Positions 1-6,936 of a stretch of DNA of 9,187 nt are shown here, piece after piece. Position 1 is the stretch's first letter; the number at the start of each line of letters is the position of its first letter. The notes below the pieces were generated by a model that saw only the letters and a list, made by a program, of their open reading frames with translations, had not been told where the DNA came from and did no database searches. The position numbers and the translations under genes are program-made. The stretch spans positions 1 through 9,187 of the forward strand of contig CAKUHA010000033.1 of the NCBI GenBank assembly GCA_934655755.1. Direction: 5' to 3'. This stretch comes from an uncultured Collinsella sp. (GTDB lineage Bacteria > Actinomycetota > Coriobacteriia > Coriobacteriales > Coriobacteriaceae).

Positions 1-2
1 AC

Positions 3-758
3 GTCTACACCACGCTGTTCCACTCGGGCTCGGTGGTGACCGTTGAGTTTTTGGCCTTTGCCCTTTGCGCCTTCTACATTATGTTTCTCGCCGTCTACCT
101 GCGTGAATACGAAGCAAAGGAAGTTGCCGAGCGCGAGCGCTGGATGCTCGAGACGCGCGACAGTACAGCCATAAAGGAGCTCGAGGCCTGGCGCCAGTCC
201 GGACGCGAGCTGTCGATTCTTCGCCACGACATGCGGCACTTCCTGCGCGGCCTGGCCATTCTTATTGAGGAAGGGCACATCGACGAGGCGCTCGAACGCA
301 TCGATGAGCTTTGCAAGACCAACGACCGCACCGCTGTGCGCCGCTACTGCGCCAACGAGACTGTCAACATCGTGCTTTCGTCATTTAGCTCGGATATCAA
401 CAAGCACGGTATCACCGCCGACCTACGCGCCGCCGTACCCGGAACCGTTCATGTAGGCGATACCGACCTGTTCAGCGTGCTTTCGAATGCCTTGGAAAAT
501 GCCATCATCGCCGCAAGCGCCGCCCCCGAAGGCAAACGCTTTGTCGACCTTGACCTGCGGCTTGAGGACGGCCAGCTGCTGCTTTTGGTTTCCAACACGT
601 TTGGACGCGCGCCACACATGGTCGACGGTATGCCCGTGAACCAACATGCCGGCCACGGTTTTGGCACCAAGAGCATTAAGCTTGCCGTGGAGCGCATGAA
701 CGGCAACTGCCAGTTCCGCATCAACGGCGACCGGTTCGAGCTGCGCGCCGTGATGTAG
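3..758 (+). CDS. GHKL-domain sensor histidine kinase, C-terminal part (5' truncated)
   Basis: The frame is open to the left edge, so the N-terminal sensor is missing and the GTG at 33 is probably internal. The visible 251 residues begin with the end of a hydrophobic membrane segment (about residues 14-33: VEFLAFALCAFYIMFLAVYL) followed by a charged linker likely to be helical or coiled coil. The motif LRHDMRHFLRGL carries the likely phospho-accepting His (codon 225-227), in the His-Asp setting of AgrC/LytS-type kinases. The C-terminal half is a HATPase_c_5/GHKL ATP-binding domain: N-box LFSVLSNALENAII, G1-like LLLLVSNTFG and G2-like GHGFGTKSI. Family members usually work with a LytTR response regulator, but none is visible here, and it would have to lie upstream or elsewhere. 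The next gene is convergent. I am sure of the family and cannot tell the signal. Confidence 0.88.
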   Translation, partial: VYTTLFHSGSVVTVEFLAFALCAFYIMFLAVYLREYEAKEVAERERWMLETRDSTAIKELEAWRQSGRELSILRHDMRHFLRGLAILIEEGHIDEALERIDELCKTNDRTAVRRYCANETVNIVLSSFSSDINKHGITADLRAAVPGTVHVGDTDLFSVLSNALENAIIAASAAPEGKRFVDLDLRLEDGQLLLLVSNTFGRAPHMVDGMPVNQHAGHGFGTKSIKLAVERMNGNCQFRINGDRFELRAVM

Positions 759-821
759 GGGCGCGGCGTACTGTTCATGGCGCAGATCGACCGCCGGAGT
801 CGCTTTACCGACGCTGACCGG

Positions 822-1397
822 CTACAGAGGCGCGGCCGCCGGGGTCAGTTGCTTGATGTAGGCCCACATGCGCTGCTTGGCGGCCTTGTCGGTCAGCGCC
901 GCCTCAAATCCATCGAGCGCGAGTACGCGGCGCCCCTGCACATGGGCGACCAGACCGGGCTTGAGCATGGCGGTGTCAAAGTCATCGATCGCCACGAGCA
1001 TATCGGCATAGGTTTCGCGCATGACGTCGGCCGCACTGTTGTCCAGCAGCAGCACCGCCTCGGGGTCCAAGGTCTCGAGCGCCTCGCGGAACAGCTCGCA
1101 CGTCAGGGCCTCGCCCACCGCAACCGCCCCGTCGCCCGCGCCGGCAACGCTTGCCAGCACACAGAAATTCTCAGGCGCATAACCGATAGCCCCGAGCGCC
1201 TTGCGCAGCGCGGCGCCATCCGCGCCGGCGGCGAGCTCGCCGCCCGAGCGCTCGGCCTCATCCAAATCGCCTTTGACTAGCACAATCGGTGAGCACGCGT
1301 TGCCCGCGATACGCACGCCACGCGCCGCAAGCGATGCGAGCTCCTGCTCGGTGGCCTGGGCGATGGCTTCTTTTTTCTGGCTTTGTGACGTGGGCAT
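822..1397 (-). CDS. Hypothetical protein resembling a degenerate uracil-DNA glycosylase-like fold
   Basis: This frame encodes 191 residues. I chose the ATG at 1397 (MPTSQSQKKEA) because GGAG lies 5 bases upstream. An ATG at 1427 exists, but it would sit in the candidate -10 box. The N-terminus is a charged helix. The middle shows hydrophobic strand PIVLVKGDL, then GGELAAGADGAALRKALGAI, then strand NFCVLASV, and later a helix plus strand ETLDPEAVLLLDNSAADVM. This order resembles family 4/5 uracil-DNA glycosylases (GE..G, GRPFVG..G..LD..L, strand with ITN, then P..I..LG..A). However, the usual iron-sulphur cysteines and the GEAPG-type active-site loop are not present. The fold assignment is inference from pattern and the catalytic role is doubtful. 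The gene is convergent with the kinase and divergent from thioredoxin, so it is probably monocistronic. Confidence 0.75.
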   Translation of the reverse strand: MPTSQSQKKEAIAQATEQELASLAARGVRIAGNACSPIVLVKGDLDEAERSGGELAAGADGAALRKALGAIGYAPENFCVLASVAGAGDGAVAVGEALTCELFREALETLDPEAVLLLDNSAADVMRETYADMLVAIDDFDTAMLKPGLVAHVQGRRVLALDGFEAALTDKAAKQRMWAYIKQLTPAAAPL

Positions 1398-1425
1398 GCG
1401 CTCTCCAATCGTTTGCGTGCCCACC

Positions 1426-1431
1426 ATTATA
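1426..1431 (-). promoter_or_regulatory. Candidate -10 box for the minus-strand gene 822-1397
   Basis: Read on the minus strand this is TATAAT, an exact sigma-70-type -10, within a short AT-rich stretch in otherwise GC-rich DNA. It lies about 30 bases upstream of the chosen ATG at 1397. No good -35 is visible at 16-18 bases spacing. If it is the promoter, the ATG at 1427 would be upstream of the transcript start, which supports the shorter protein. Confidence 0.4.
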
Positions 1432-1533
1432 TAAAAGAGCCGCCCGCGAGTGGTTGCTTTGCGGGCCGCTGGGTATAAGCACGGTCGTACTGAGTTTTAC
1501 GCGGCCGAGCCGCGTCGCATTATGGAGGTCACC

Positions 1534-1854
1534 ATGGCTGACATTAAGCAGATTACCCCCGAGGACTTCGACGCCGTCGTCAACGATAGCCTGCCCGTAC
1601 TGGTTGATTTTTGGGCACCGTGGTGTGGGCCGTGCCGTTCGCTCTCGCCCATCGTGGACGAGGTCGCCAATGAGCTGGCCGGCAAGCTTGCCGTGGCCAA
1701 GTGCAACGTCGACGACAACCAGGACCTGGCCATGAAGTTTGGCGTCATGAGCATCCCCACGCTGATCGTCTTTAAGAACGGCGAGGAAGTCGACCGCTCG
1801 GTCGGCGCATTACCCAAGGCAAGGCTTCAAGCGCTGCTGGAGAAGCATCTGTAA
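1534..1854 (+). CDS. trxA: Thioredoxin
   Basis: Small cytoplasmic dithiol oxidoreductase that reduces protein disulphides and is itself recharged by thioredoxin reductase. The 106-residue length is typical. The active site is the canonical WCGPC with redox cysteines 31 and 34 in the context VDFWAPWCGPC. The buried Asp25 and the cis-proline loop SIPT (Pro75) are present, followed by LIVFKNGEEV and a C-terminal helix. I chose the ATG at 1534 because GGAGG ends 5 bases before it; the open frame continues upstream to a GTG at 1450, but those 28 residues do not belong to the fold. It is divergent from the glycosylase-like gene and separated by 221 bases from the next gene, so it is probably transcribed alone. 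No reductase gene is nearby. Confidence 0.97.
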   Translation: MADIKQITPEDFDAVVNDSLPVLVDFWAPWCGPCRSLSPIVDEVANELAGKLAVAKCNVDDNQDLAMKFGVMSIPTLIVFKNGEEVDRSVGALPKARLQALLEKHL

Positions 1855-1881
1855 TACGCTTGTTACCTATCTGCCGTCCAT

Positions 1882-1900
1882 GAGCGGTTTTGCACCGCTC
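1882..1900. repeat. Small hairpin downstream of thioredoxin
   Basis: A perfect 7-bp inverted repeat, GAGCGGT and ACCGCTC, encloses a 5-base loop. There is no T-run on either strand, so it is not a classical intrinsic terminator. It could protect the 3' end of the trxA transcript or be part of a larger RNA structure. The surrounding bases 1901-1965 show only one further weak pairing (GTGCC at 1907-1911 with GGCAC at 1946-1950), and I recognise no known RNA family in them. Confidence 0.4.
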
Positions 1901-1965
1901 GCCGGAGTGCCGGGTGCAGGGCGCGCGACCACGGATAGTATGGTAGGCACAAACAGCCCCCAGTG

Positions 1966-2003
1966 AACGGGTGCGGGTCAGACGGACTCGCACCCGTTTT
2001 CTT
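1966..2003 (+). terminator. Strong intrinsic terminator after thioredoxin
   Basis: AACGGGTGCG (1966-1975) pairs with CGCACCCGTT (1989-1998). The stem continues through a G-T wobble and GTC/GAC to a 5-base loop (1980-1984), giving about 14 pairs. It is followed by TTCTT. It lies 110 bases after the trxA stop and just before the candidate promoter of the next unit, so it most likely ends the trxA transcript. Because it is within the long leader of the next gene, an attenuator role cannot be excluded. Confidence 0.75.
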
Positions 2004-2030
2004 ATGCGGCGGCGCCCAAGGCGAGCGTAG

Positions 2031-2036
2031 TAGAAT
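2031..2036 (+). promoter_or_regulatory. Candidate -10 box for the small-protein/nikR unit
   Basis: TAGAAT matches the -10 consensus at five of six positions and lies 40 bases upstream of the start at 2076, immediately after the intrinsic terminator. The expected -35 region (about 2008-2013) is GC-rich and does not match TTGACA. I looked for a NikR-type palindrome (GTATGA and TCATAC half-sites) around it and found none. Confidence 0.3.
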
Positions 2037-2075
2037 CTGAACCACTGGATTGCCCCGTACAAAAGGAGATTTCCC

Positions 2076-2324
2076 ATGCATGACGTTGGAATGAACATGA
2101 GCCAGCTTGCCATGAGCGTCAAGCAGGTCGACGACACCATCGAGCTCGCTCACGAGTGGAGCCATCAGCTGCTGCATGCGACCGAGAACTTTGACATGGA
2201 GCGTATTGGCGCCAAGCTCGAGGCCGCCATGGCCGCGCTGCACGAGGCACACGATGCGCTCGAGGGCTACGAAGAGGCCATCGAGGCCGACCACAACTCC
2301 GTCGGCTCTGTGAAGCTGGTGTAA
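2076..2324 (+). CDS. Hypothetical small helical, His-containing protein upstream of nikR
   Basis: This frame encodes 82 residues, starting at an ATG with AAGGAG 7 bases upstream. I do not recognise the family. The protein is acidic and predicted almost wholly helical, with no signal peptide or membrane segment. It looks like two amphipathic helices (about residues 8-36 and 40-70) separated near residue 38. It contains seven histidines. Three are spaced i, i+4, i+8 (His26, His30, His34, in the stretch AHEWSHQLLH), which would place them on one helical face, and His56/His59 are in the second helix. One base separates its stop from the GTG of nikR, so the two genes are almost certainly co-transcribed and translationally coupled. 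A role in nickel handling is inferred from the position and histidines only. Confidence 0.8.
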   Translation: MHDVGMNMSQLAMSVKQVDDTIELAHEWSHQLLHATENFDMERIGAKLEAAMAALHEAHDALEGYEEAIEADHNSVGSVKLV

Positions 2325-2325
2325 C

Positions 2326-2832
2326 GTGGCCGAACACGAGCACGCGCACGACTGCGGGCACGACCACGGCGCGGGTACCGAGGCGAGCTGCCAGCGCGGT
2401 GGCTCCAGCTCCGAGCTTGTCCGCTTTTCGGTCACCGCGCCCGACGACCTGCTGCGCCGCTTTGACGAGCAGATCGCGCGCCGCGGCGATGTGGCCAACC
2501 GCTCCGAGGCCGTGCGCGACCTGATTCGCGCCTCAATCGCCAAGGAGCAGATGCGCACGCCCGATGAGCACGTTATCGGATCGCTCACTATGATCTACGA
2601 CCACCATACCGGCGACCTGACGCGTCGCCTGGACGAGGTGCAGCACGACTACACCGACGAGATCGTCTCGACCATGCACGTGCATCTGGACCACCACAAC
2701 TGCTTGGAGATTCTGGCACTCAAGGGTCGCGGCGAGCGCGTCTACGAGCTGGCTGACCGCCTGCTGGGCCTGCGCGGCGTTAAGCACGGCGAGCTCACCT
2801 GCGCCGCCACCGGGCAAAGCCTAGGACTGTAG
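2326..2832 (+). CDS. nikR: Nickel-responsive transcriptional repressor NikR with His-rich N-terminal tail
   Basis: NikR is a ribbon-helix-helix repressor that binds operator DNA when loaded with Ni(II) and typically controls nickel uptake or nickel enzymes. Of 168 residues, about 29-73 form the ribbon-helix-helix domain (LVRFSVTAPDDLLRRF, NRSEAVRDLIR). Residues 80-162 form the ACT-like metal-binding, tetramerising domain. The four square-planar nickel ligands known from E. coli NikR all align: His107 (11 residues before the next), then His118 and His120 in MHVHLDHHNC, and Cys126. The start is a GTG one base after the preceding stop, with no strong ribosome-binding site, implying translational coupling. 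No ATG exists before residue 76. Unusually, a 28-residue tail precedes the DNA-binding domain and contains His4, 6, 8, 12, 14 and Cys10, 22. E. coli NikR is 133 residues and lacks such a tail. Confidence 0.95.
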   Translation: MAEHEHAHDCGHDHGAGTEASCQRGGSSSELVRFSVTAPDDLLRRFDEQIARRGDVANRSEAVRDLIRASIAKEQMRTPDEHVIGSLTMIYDHHTGDLTRRLDEVQHDYTDEIVSTMHVHLDHHNCLEILALKGRGERVYELADRLLGLRGVKHGELTCAATGQSLGL

Positions 2833-2850
2833 CGGGATTTCACGCAGCGC

Positions 2851-2930
2851 ACCTGCCAAAAAGGGACAGGTTTGTTTTGGCAGGTTTAGAAGTTTTACCT
2901 ACCAAAAAAACCTGTCCCTTTTTGGTCGGT
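2851..2930. repeat. 80-bp composite inverted repeat before hypF
   Basis: An 18-bp perfect inverted repeat has arms at 2856-2873 and 2908-2925, including the core GGGACAGGTTT. It is nested with two local inverted repeats. ACCTGCCAAAA (2851-2861) pairs perfectly with TTTTGGCAGGT (2875-2885). ACCTACCAAAA (2897-2907) pairs with 2920-2930 at 10 of 11 positions. The DNA or RNA can therefore form one long hairpin, or two adjacent hairpins whose loops are complementary over about 12 bases. It lies between nikR and hypF and ends 7 bases before the hypF ribosome-binding site. It may act as a terminator or attenuator, or be a mobile intergenic repeat. The structure is seen directly; the role is unknown. 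Confidence 0.85.
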
Positions 2931-2948
2931 TTTGATGAGGAGAGTCGC

Positions 2949-5402
2949 ATGCGGCATGTGCATATTCATGTGACGGGCATTGTGCAGGGCGTTGGCATGC
3001 GGCCATTTGTGTATCGCGAGGCCACGGCGCACGGCATCTGCGGTTGGGTGCTCAACGCGGGCGACGGCGTGCATGTCGAGGCGCATGCTTCGGGCGCGGC
3101 CGTCGATGGCTTTGTTGCCGCGCTGTCGGAGCATGCGCCTGTCGCGGCTCGCGTGGAGCGCGTTGACGTTACGGATTTGGAGCCCGACACTTGGGATGCC
3201 GCCAATGAGCAGGACTTTCGCATCGTGGCGTCACAGAATCAGACTGCGCATACGACGCTCGTCTCGCCCGACATCGCCACCTGCGACGACTGCTTGCACG
3301 AGCTGTTCGACCCCGCCGACCGACGCTATCACTACCCCTTTATCAACTGCACCAACTGCGGGCCGCGCTTTACCATCATCCGGTCGCTGCCTTACGACCG
3401 AGCGGCCACCTCTATGGACCGCTTCCCCATGTGTCCTGAGTGCGCTGCGGAGTATGCCAACCCACTTGACCGGCGCTTTCATGCGCAGCCCGATGCCTGT
3501 TTTGACTGCGGGCCGCATATTACCTGGCGCGAGGCGGCGGGCGATATGGAGCTCGAGAGCTCGGGGGCGACGCCGGCTGTCGGCGACACGCGCGAGGCCA
3601 GCGATGCCATCATCGAGCGCTGTGTCGAGCTGCTCGAGGCCGGCGGCATTGTTGCCATCAAGGGCCTGGGCGGATTCCATCTGGCTTGCGACGCCGCCAA
3701 CGAACAGGCGGTGACCGAGTTGCGCCGTCGCAAGCGCCGCAGCAACAAGCCGCTTGCCGTTATGGTGCGCGACCTTGGCGGCGCCGAGCGCCTGTGCCAT
3801 GTCGATGATGCCGAGCGCGACTTGCTGGCCGGCAGCATCCGCCCCATCGTGCTGCTGCGCCGGCGTGGTGCTGGCGAGGGAGATTTCTCCGATGCTCTCG
3901 AACTCACACCGTCCGTTGCGCACGATCTGCCCGAACTCGGCGTCATGCTCCCCTATACCCCGCTTCAGCATCTGTTGCTTGCCGCGGCAGAAACCCATGA
4001 CATGCACGCACTCGTCATGACCAGCGGAAACTTGAGCGAAGAGCCTATCGAGACCGACGACGATCTTGCCTGGGAGCACCTCGTTACCGCCGGTATCGCC
4101 GACGCGCTGCTCGGCAATGACCGCGCGATCCTCTCGCGCTACGACGACTCCGTAGTACGTGTGGTCGACGGTGCCGTTATGCCCGTACGCCGTGCTCGCG
4201 GATATGCGCCGCAGCCGTTGCCGCTGCCGACGCTCGGCGGTGCCGCGCCCTCCGTGCTCGCCTGCGGCCCGCAGCAAAAGGCCACGATCGCACTCACGCG
4301 CGAGGATGCGGACGGCAAGGCAGCCTGTTTTGTGTCGCAGCATATTGGAGACGTTGAGAACGGCGAGACCTTCGACGCCTGGAATGCGGCGCGTACGCGA
4401 CTGGAAGACCTTTTTGACCTAGCACCCGCCGCCTTGGCCTGCGATCTACACCCCAGCTATCTATCGAGCCAGTGGGCACGCGAGCAGGCGCGGGAGCGCA
4501 ATCTGCCGCTTGTCGAAGTTCAGCATCATCACGCACACATCGCGAGCGTGATGGCCGAGGCCATCGCCGCGGGCCAGCTTGCGCCTGACGCGCGCGTCCT
4601 GGGCATTGCCTTCGACGGCACGGGCGCCGGCACCGACGGGATCATTTGGGGCGGCGAGTTTCTTGTCGCCGGCCTTGCCGATTTTGAGCGCGCCGCGCAC
4701 CTACGTGCCTGGCCGCTGCCTGGCGGTGCTGCATCCGTGCGCGATGCCCGTCGCAACGCCTTTGCCCTGCTCGGCGAGCTCGATCTGCTCGAACACCCAG
4801 GCGCCGCAGGGCTTTTGGGCAGCCTCGACAAGCAGACGCGTAGCGTGACGGCCACGATGGTCGAGCGGAACATCAACAGTCCGCACACAAGCAGCATGGG
4901 TCGCCTGTTTGACGCCGCAGCCGCAATCCTGGGCATTTGCGAGCGGGCAACCTACGAAGGCGAGCCCGCCATCGAGCTCGAAGCCGCTGCTCGGCGTGCG
5001 CTCGGCGGAAAAAATGTCTCTGCCATCGATGGCCAGGTGGACGCATCCGCGCCTGCCGACGGCTCCCCGATCTTGGACCCCCAGCCGTTTTTCGAGGCGC
5101 TCTTGAATGGAATTGCGGCCGGCGCACCGGCCGACAAGCTCGCGCTCGACTTCCATATCGCCGTTTCGCGTGCATCGGCCCGCATCGCAAGCGAAATCTG
5201 CGCCCGCGAGGACATCGATACCGTCGCGCTCTCGGGCGGCGTGTTTATGAACCGACTCTTGCTTCAGATTCTCATGCGCGAACTCCAAAACGCGGGGCTT
5301 GCCATCTTGGTTCCCCACACCATGCCCGTCAACGACGGCTGTATCGCCTATGGTCAGGCCGCCATCGCGCGCGCTCGCCTCGCACAGGCAGCACCGCGCT
5401 AA
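2949..5402 (+). CDS. hypF: Carbamoyltransferase HypF, [NiFe]-hydrogenase maturation
   Basis: HypF uses carbamoyl phosphate and ATP to carbamoylate the C-terminal Cys of HypE, the source of the CN ligands of the hydrogenase iron. All domains are present in the 817 residues. An acylphosphatase domain (1-95) has VQGVGMR with Arg18 and Asn36. Two zinc fingers are exact C-x2-C-x18-C-x2-C: Cys112/115/134/137 and Cys162/165/184/187. A YrdC-like domain (about 220-410) has IVAIKGLGGFHLAC, RRRKRRSNKPLAVMVRD and MTSGNLSEEPI. A Kae1-like carbamoyltransferase domain (about 435-817) has the metal site HHHAH (526-530), FDGTGAGTDG and SGGVFMNRL. The length is slightly above the usual 750 or so. I chose the ATG at 2949 (GAGGAG upstream, good spacing). 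An earlier ATG at 2877 lies in the intergenic repeat and would add 24 unrelated residues. Confidence 0.97.
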   Translation: MRHVHIHVTGIVQGVGMRPFVYREATAHGICGWVLNAGDGVHVEAHASGAAVDGFVAALSEHAPVAARVERVDVTDLEPDTWDAANEQDFRIVASQNQTAHTTLVSPDIATCDDCLHELFDPADRRYHYPFINCTNCGPRFTIIRSLPYDRAATSMDRFPMCPECAAEYANPLDRRFHAQPDACFDCGPHITWREAAGDMELESSGATPAVGDTREASDAIIERCVELLEAGGIVAIKGLGGFHLACDAANEQAVTELRRRKRRSNKPLAVMVRDLGGAERLCHVDDAERDLLAGSIRPIVLLRRRGAGEGDFSDALELTPSVAHDLPELGVMLPYTPLQHLLLAAAETHDMHALVMTSGNLSEEPIETDDDLAWEHLVTAGIADALLGNDRAILSRYDDSVVRVVDGAVMPVRRARGYAPQPLPLPTLGGAAPSVLACGPQQKATIALTREDADGKAACFVSQHIGDVENGETFDAWNAARTRLEDLFDLAPAALACDLHPSYLSSQWAREQARERNLPLVEVQHHHAHIASVMAEAIAAGQLAPDARVLGIAFDGTGAGTDGIIWGGEFLVAGLADFERAAHLRAWPLPGGAASVRDARRNAFALLGELDLLEHPGAAGLLGSLDKQTRSVTATMVERNINSPHTSSMGRLFDAAAAILGICERATYEGEPAIELEAAARRALGGKNVSAIDGQVDASAPADGSPILDPQPFFEALLNGIAAGAPADKLALDFHIAVSRASARIASEICAREDIDTVALSGGVFMNRLLLQILMRELQNAGLAILVPHTMPVNDGCIAYGQAAIARARLAQAAPR

Positions 5403-5534
5403 GCAGCGCTGCCGGCCTGCGCGCCGCCGTCTCACAGGCGTAACGCGTTTGCCCGCGACCCCCTTCGAGCGCTACCATCAAGCGATAGATTATTGTGCGC
5501 CCATCCAGCGCAAAGCGTATAAAAGGGGAACATT

Positions 5535-5795
5535 ATGTGCCTTGCCGTTCCCGGTAAAGTGATCAAACGCGACGACGACCTAAAGGCGACCGTCGACATG
5601 ATGGGCATCGAGCGTCCGGTATCGTTGAGGCTCGTGCCGACGGCGCAGGTGGGAGACTATGTTCTCGTGCATGCCGGCTTTGGCATCCAGATTGTTGACG
5701 AGCAGGAAGCTCAAGAGACGCTCGACCTGGTCAACACTATGACCGAGCTGGTCGAGGAGGACCAGCTGGCAACCGATCCGGCCGAGGCATACTAG
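5535..5795 (+). CDS. hypC: Hydrogenase maturation chaperone HypC
   Basis: HypC (HypC/HupF family, usually 75-95 residues; here 86) binds HypD and carries the Fe(CN)2CO unit to the hydrogenase large-subunit precursor. It opens with the diagnostic MCLAVPGKV, in which Cys2 becomes N-terminal after removal of Met and is the iron or precursor-binding residue. The later motif VGDYVLVHAGFGIQIVDEQEA is typical of the family's beta-barrel and following helix. The ATG at 5535 has AAGGGGA about 5 bases upstream. The gap of 132 bases from hypF contains no gene that I can find. It is unclear whether hypC is read from the hypF transcript or from its own promoter, since only weak AT-rich hexamers are visible there. 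Its stop overlaps the start of hypD. Confidence 0.96.
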   Translation: MCLAVPGKVIKRDDDLKATVDMMGIERPVSLRLVPTAQVGDYVLVHAGFGIQIVDEQEAQETLDLVNTMTELVEEDQLATDPAEAY

Positions 5796-6907
5796 TGGCG
5801 GCGGCACAGCCGGTTCACTCCGGCATCGACTTTTCGGCATTTCGCGACCCCAAGCTGGCCCGCGAGCTCATCGAGCGCATTCACGAGCTTGTCAGCGACC
5901 GCACCATCAACCTTATGGAAGTCTGCGGCACGCACACCGTGAGCATCGGCCGCTATGGCTTTCGCTCCATTATGCCGGCGGGGCTCAAGCTGCTGAGTGG
6001 CCCGGGCTGTCCGGTCTGCGTCACCGCGAACCGCGACATCGACCACGCAATCGCACTCGCCAAGATGGACGGCGCCATCATCACCACGTTTGGCGACATG
6101 ATGCGCGTTCCCGGATCGTCTACCTCGCTTGCCGCGCAAAAGGCGGCAGGGCGCGACATCCGCATCGTCTACTCCCCGCTCGACGCGCTCGATATTGCCG
6201 AGCACAACCCCGACCGCCCGGTCATTTTTATAGGCGTTGGCTTTGAGACCACGACACCCACCATCGCCGCCGCCATCCTGGAGGCAGACGCGCGCGGACT
6301 CCAGAACTTCTCGGTCTACTGCGCCCATAAAACCACGCCGCCGGCGCTGCGCGCAATCGCCAACGACCCCGAGACGACCATCGACGGGTTTATCCTGCCG
6401 GGCCATGTCGCCACCATCACGGGCGTGGCACCCTTTGGCTTTTTGGTCGACGAGTTTAGGACCCCGGGCGTGGTTACCGGGTTTGAGCCGGTCGATATCT
6501 TGCAGGGCATCTGCATGCTGGTCCAGATGGTTATTGAGGGACGGCCCGCGATCGATAACGCCTACCGCCGCGGCGTCAATGCGGACGGCAACCCCGTGGC
6601 GCGCCAGCTGGTCGAGCAGGTATTTGAGCCGTGCGACACCACGTGGCGCGGGCTGGGACCGATTCCCGCCTCGGGCCTTTCCATCCGCCCCGAGTTCGCG
6701 CGCTTTGACGCCGGCGCCCGCTATGACGTGCCGATCGAGCCGACGGTCGAGCCGCGCGGATGTCGCTGCGGCGACGTACTGCGCGGGGCCATTACGCCGA
6801 GCGACTGCCCGCTCTTTGGCCACGCGTGCACGCCCGAGCACCCCGTCGGCCCGTGCATGGTGAGCTCGGAAGGCAGCTGCGCGGCACATTATCGTTATCA
6901 CGACTAG
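5795..6907 (+). CDS. hypD: Hydrogenase maturation iron-sulphur protein HypD
   Basis: HypD is the [4Fe-4S] scaffold that, with HypC, receives cyanide from HypE and assembles Fe(CN)2CO. Its 370 residues match the family length. Seen motifs are EVCGTHT (Cys44), the redox pair in GPGCPVCVT (Cys72, Cys75), VGFETTTPT, LPGHVATI and the C-terminal cluster region. In the last, Cys323, 325, 338, 345, 354 and 362 fall in RGCRCGDVLRG, DCPLFGHAC and GPCMVSSEGSC. The start is a GTG whose G is the last base of the hypC stop (TAGTG), with GAGG 7 bases upstream, so translation is coupled to hypC. This fits the physical HypC-HypD complex. All expected cysteines are present and nothing suggests loss of function. 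Confidence 0.97.
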   Translation: MAAAQPVHSGIDFSAFRDPKLARELIERIHELVSDRTINLMEVCGTHTVSIGRYGFRSIMPAGLKLLSGPGCPVCVTANRDIDHAIALAKMDGAIITTFGDMMRVPGSSTSLAAQKAAGRDIRIVYSPLDALDIAEHNPDRPVIFIGVGFETTTPTIAAAILEADARGLQNFSVYCAHKTTPPALRAIANDPETTIDGFILPGHVATITGVAPFGFLVDEFRTPGVVTGFEPVDILQGICMLVQMVIEGRPAIDNAYRRGVNADGNPVARQLVEQVFEPCDTTWRGLGPIPASGLSIRPEFARFDAGARYDVPIEPTVEPRGCRCGDVLRGAITPSDCPLFGHACTPEHPVGPCMVSSEGSCAAHYRYHD

Positions 6908-6936
6908 CTCAAACACCCTCGATTGGAGTTTTCGAT

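Noticed and set aside
777..1280. A 167-codon plus-strand frame opposite the 822-1397 gene
   Set aside because: It has a low-complexity composition rich in Arg, Gln and His, with no ribosome-binding site. The minus-strand frame has a good start, alternating hydrophobic strands and its own promoter-like sequence.
1451..1479. A possible trxA promoter (TGGTTG and TATAAG, 17-base spacing)
   Set aside because: The -35 hexamer is poor. I could not separate it from chance, although a promoter in this region must exist.
2877..2948. An upstream extension of hypF starting at the ATG at 2877
   Set aside because: These 24 codons are translated repeat sequence with no similarity to the acylphosphatase domain and no ribosome-binding site. 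The ATG at 2949 has GAGGAG and starts exactly at the domain.
3231..4343. A 370-codon minus-strand open frame opposite hypF
   Set aside because: It is an antisense shadow caused by high third-position GC. The plus strand encodes an intact HypF throughout.
5403..5534. A terminator or small RNA between hypF and hypC
   Set aside because: Only short GC palindromes (for example GCAGCGCTGC at the hypF stop) are present, with no T-run and no recognisable RNA fold.
5792..6916. A 374-codon minus-strand open frame opposite hypD
   Set aside because: It is the antisense shadow of the high-GC hypD gene, which has all family motifs. The minus-strand product shows no domain.
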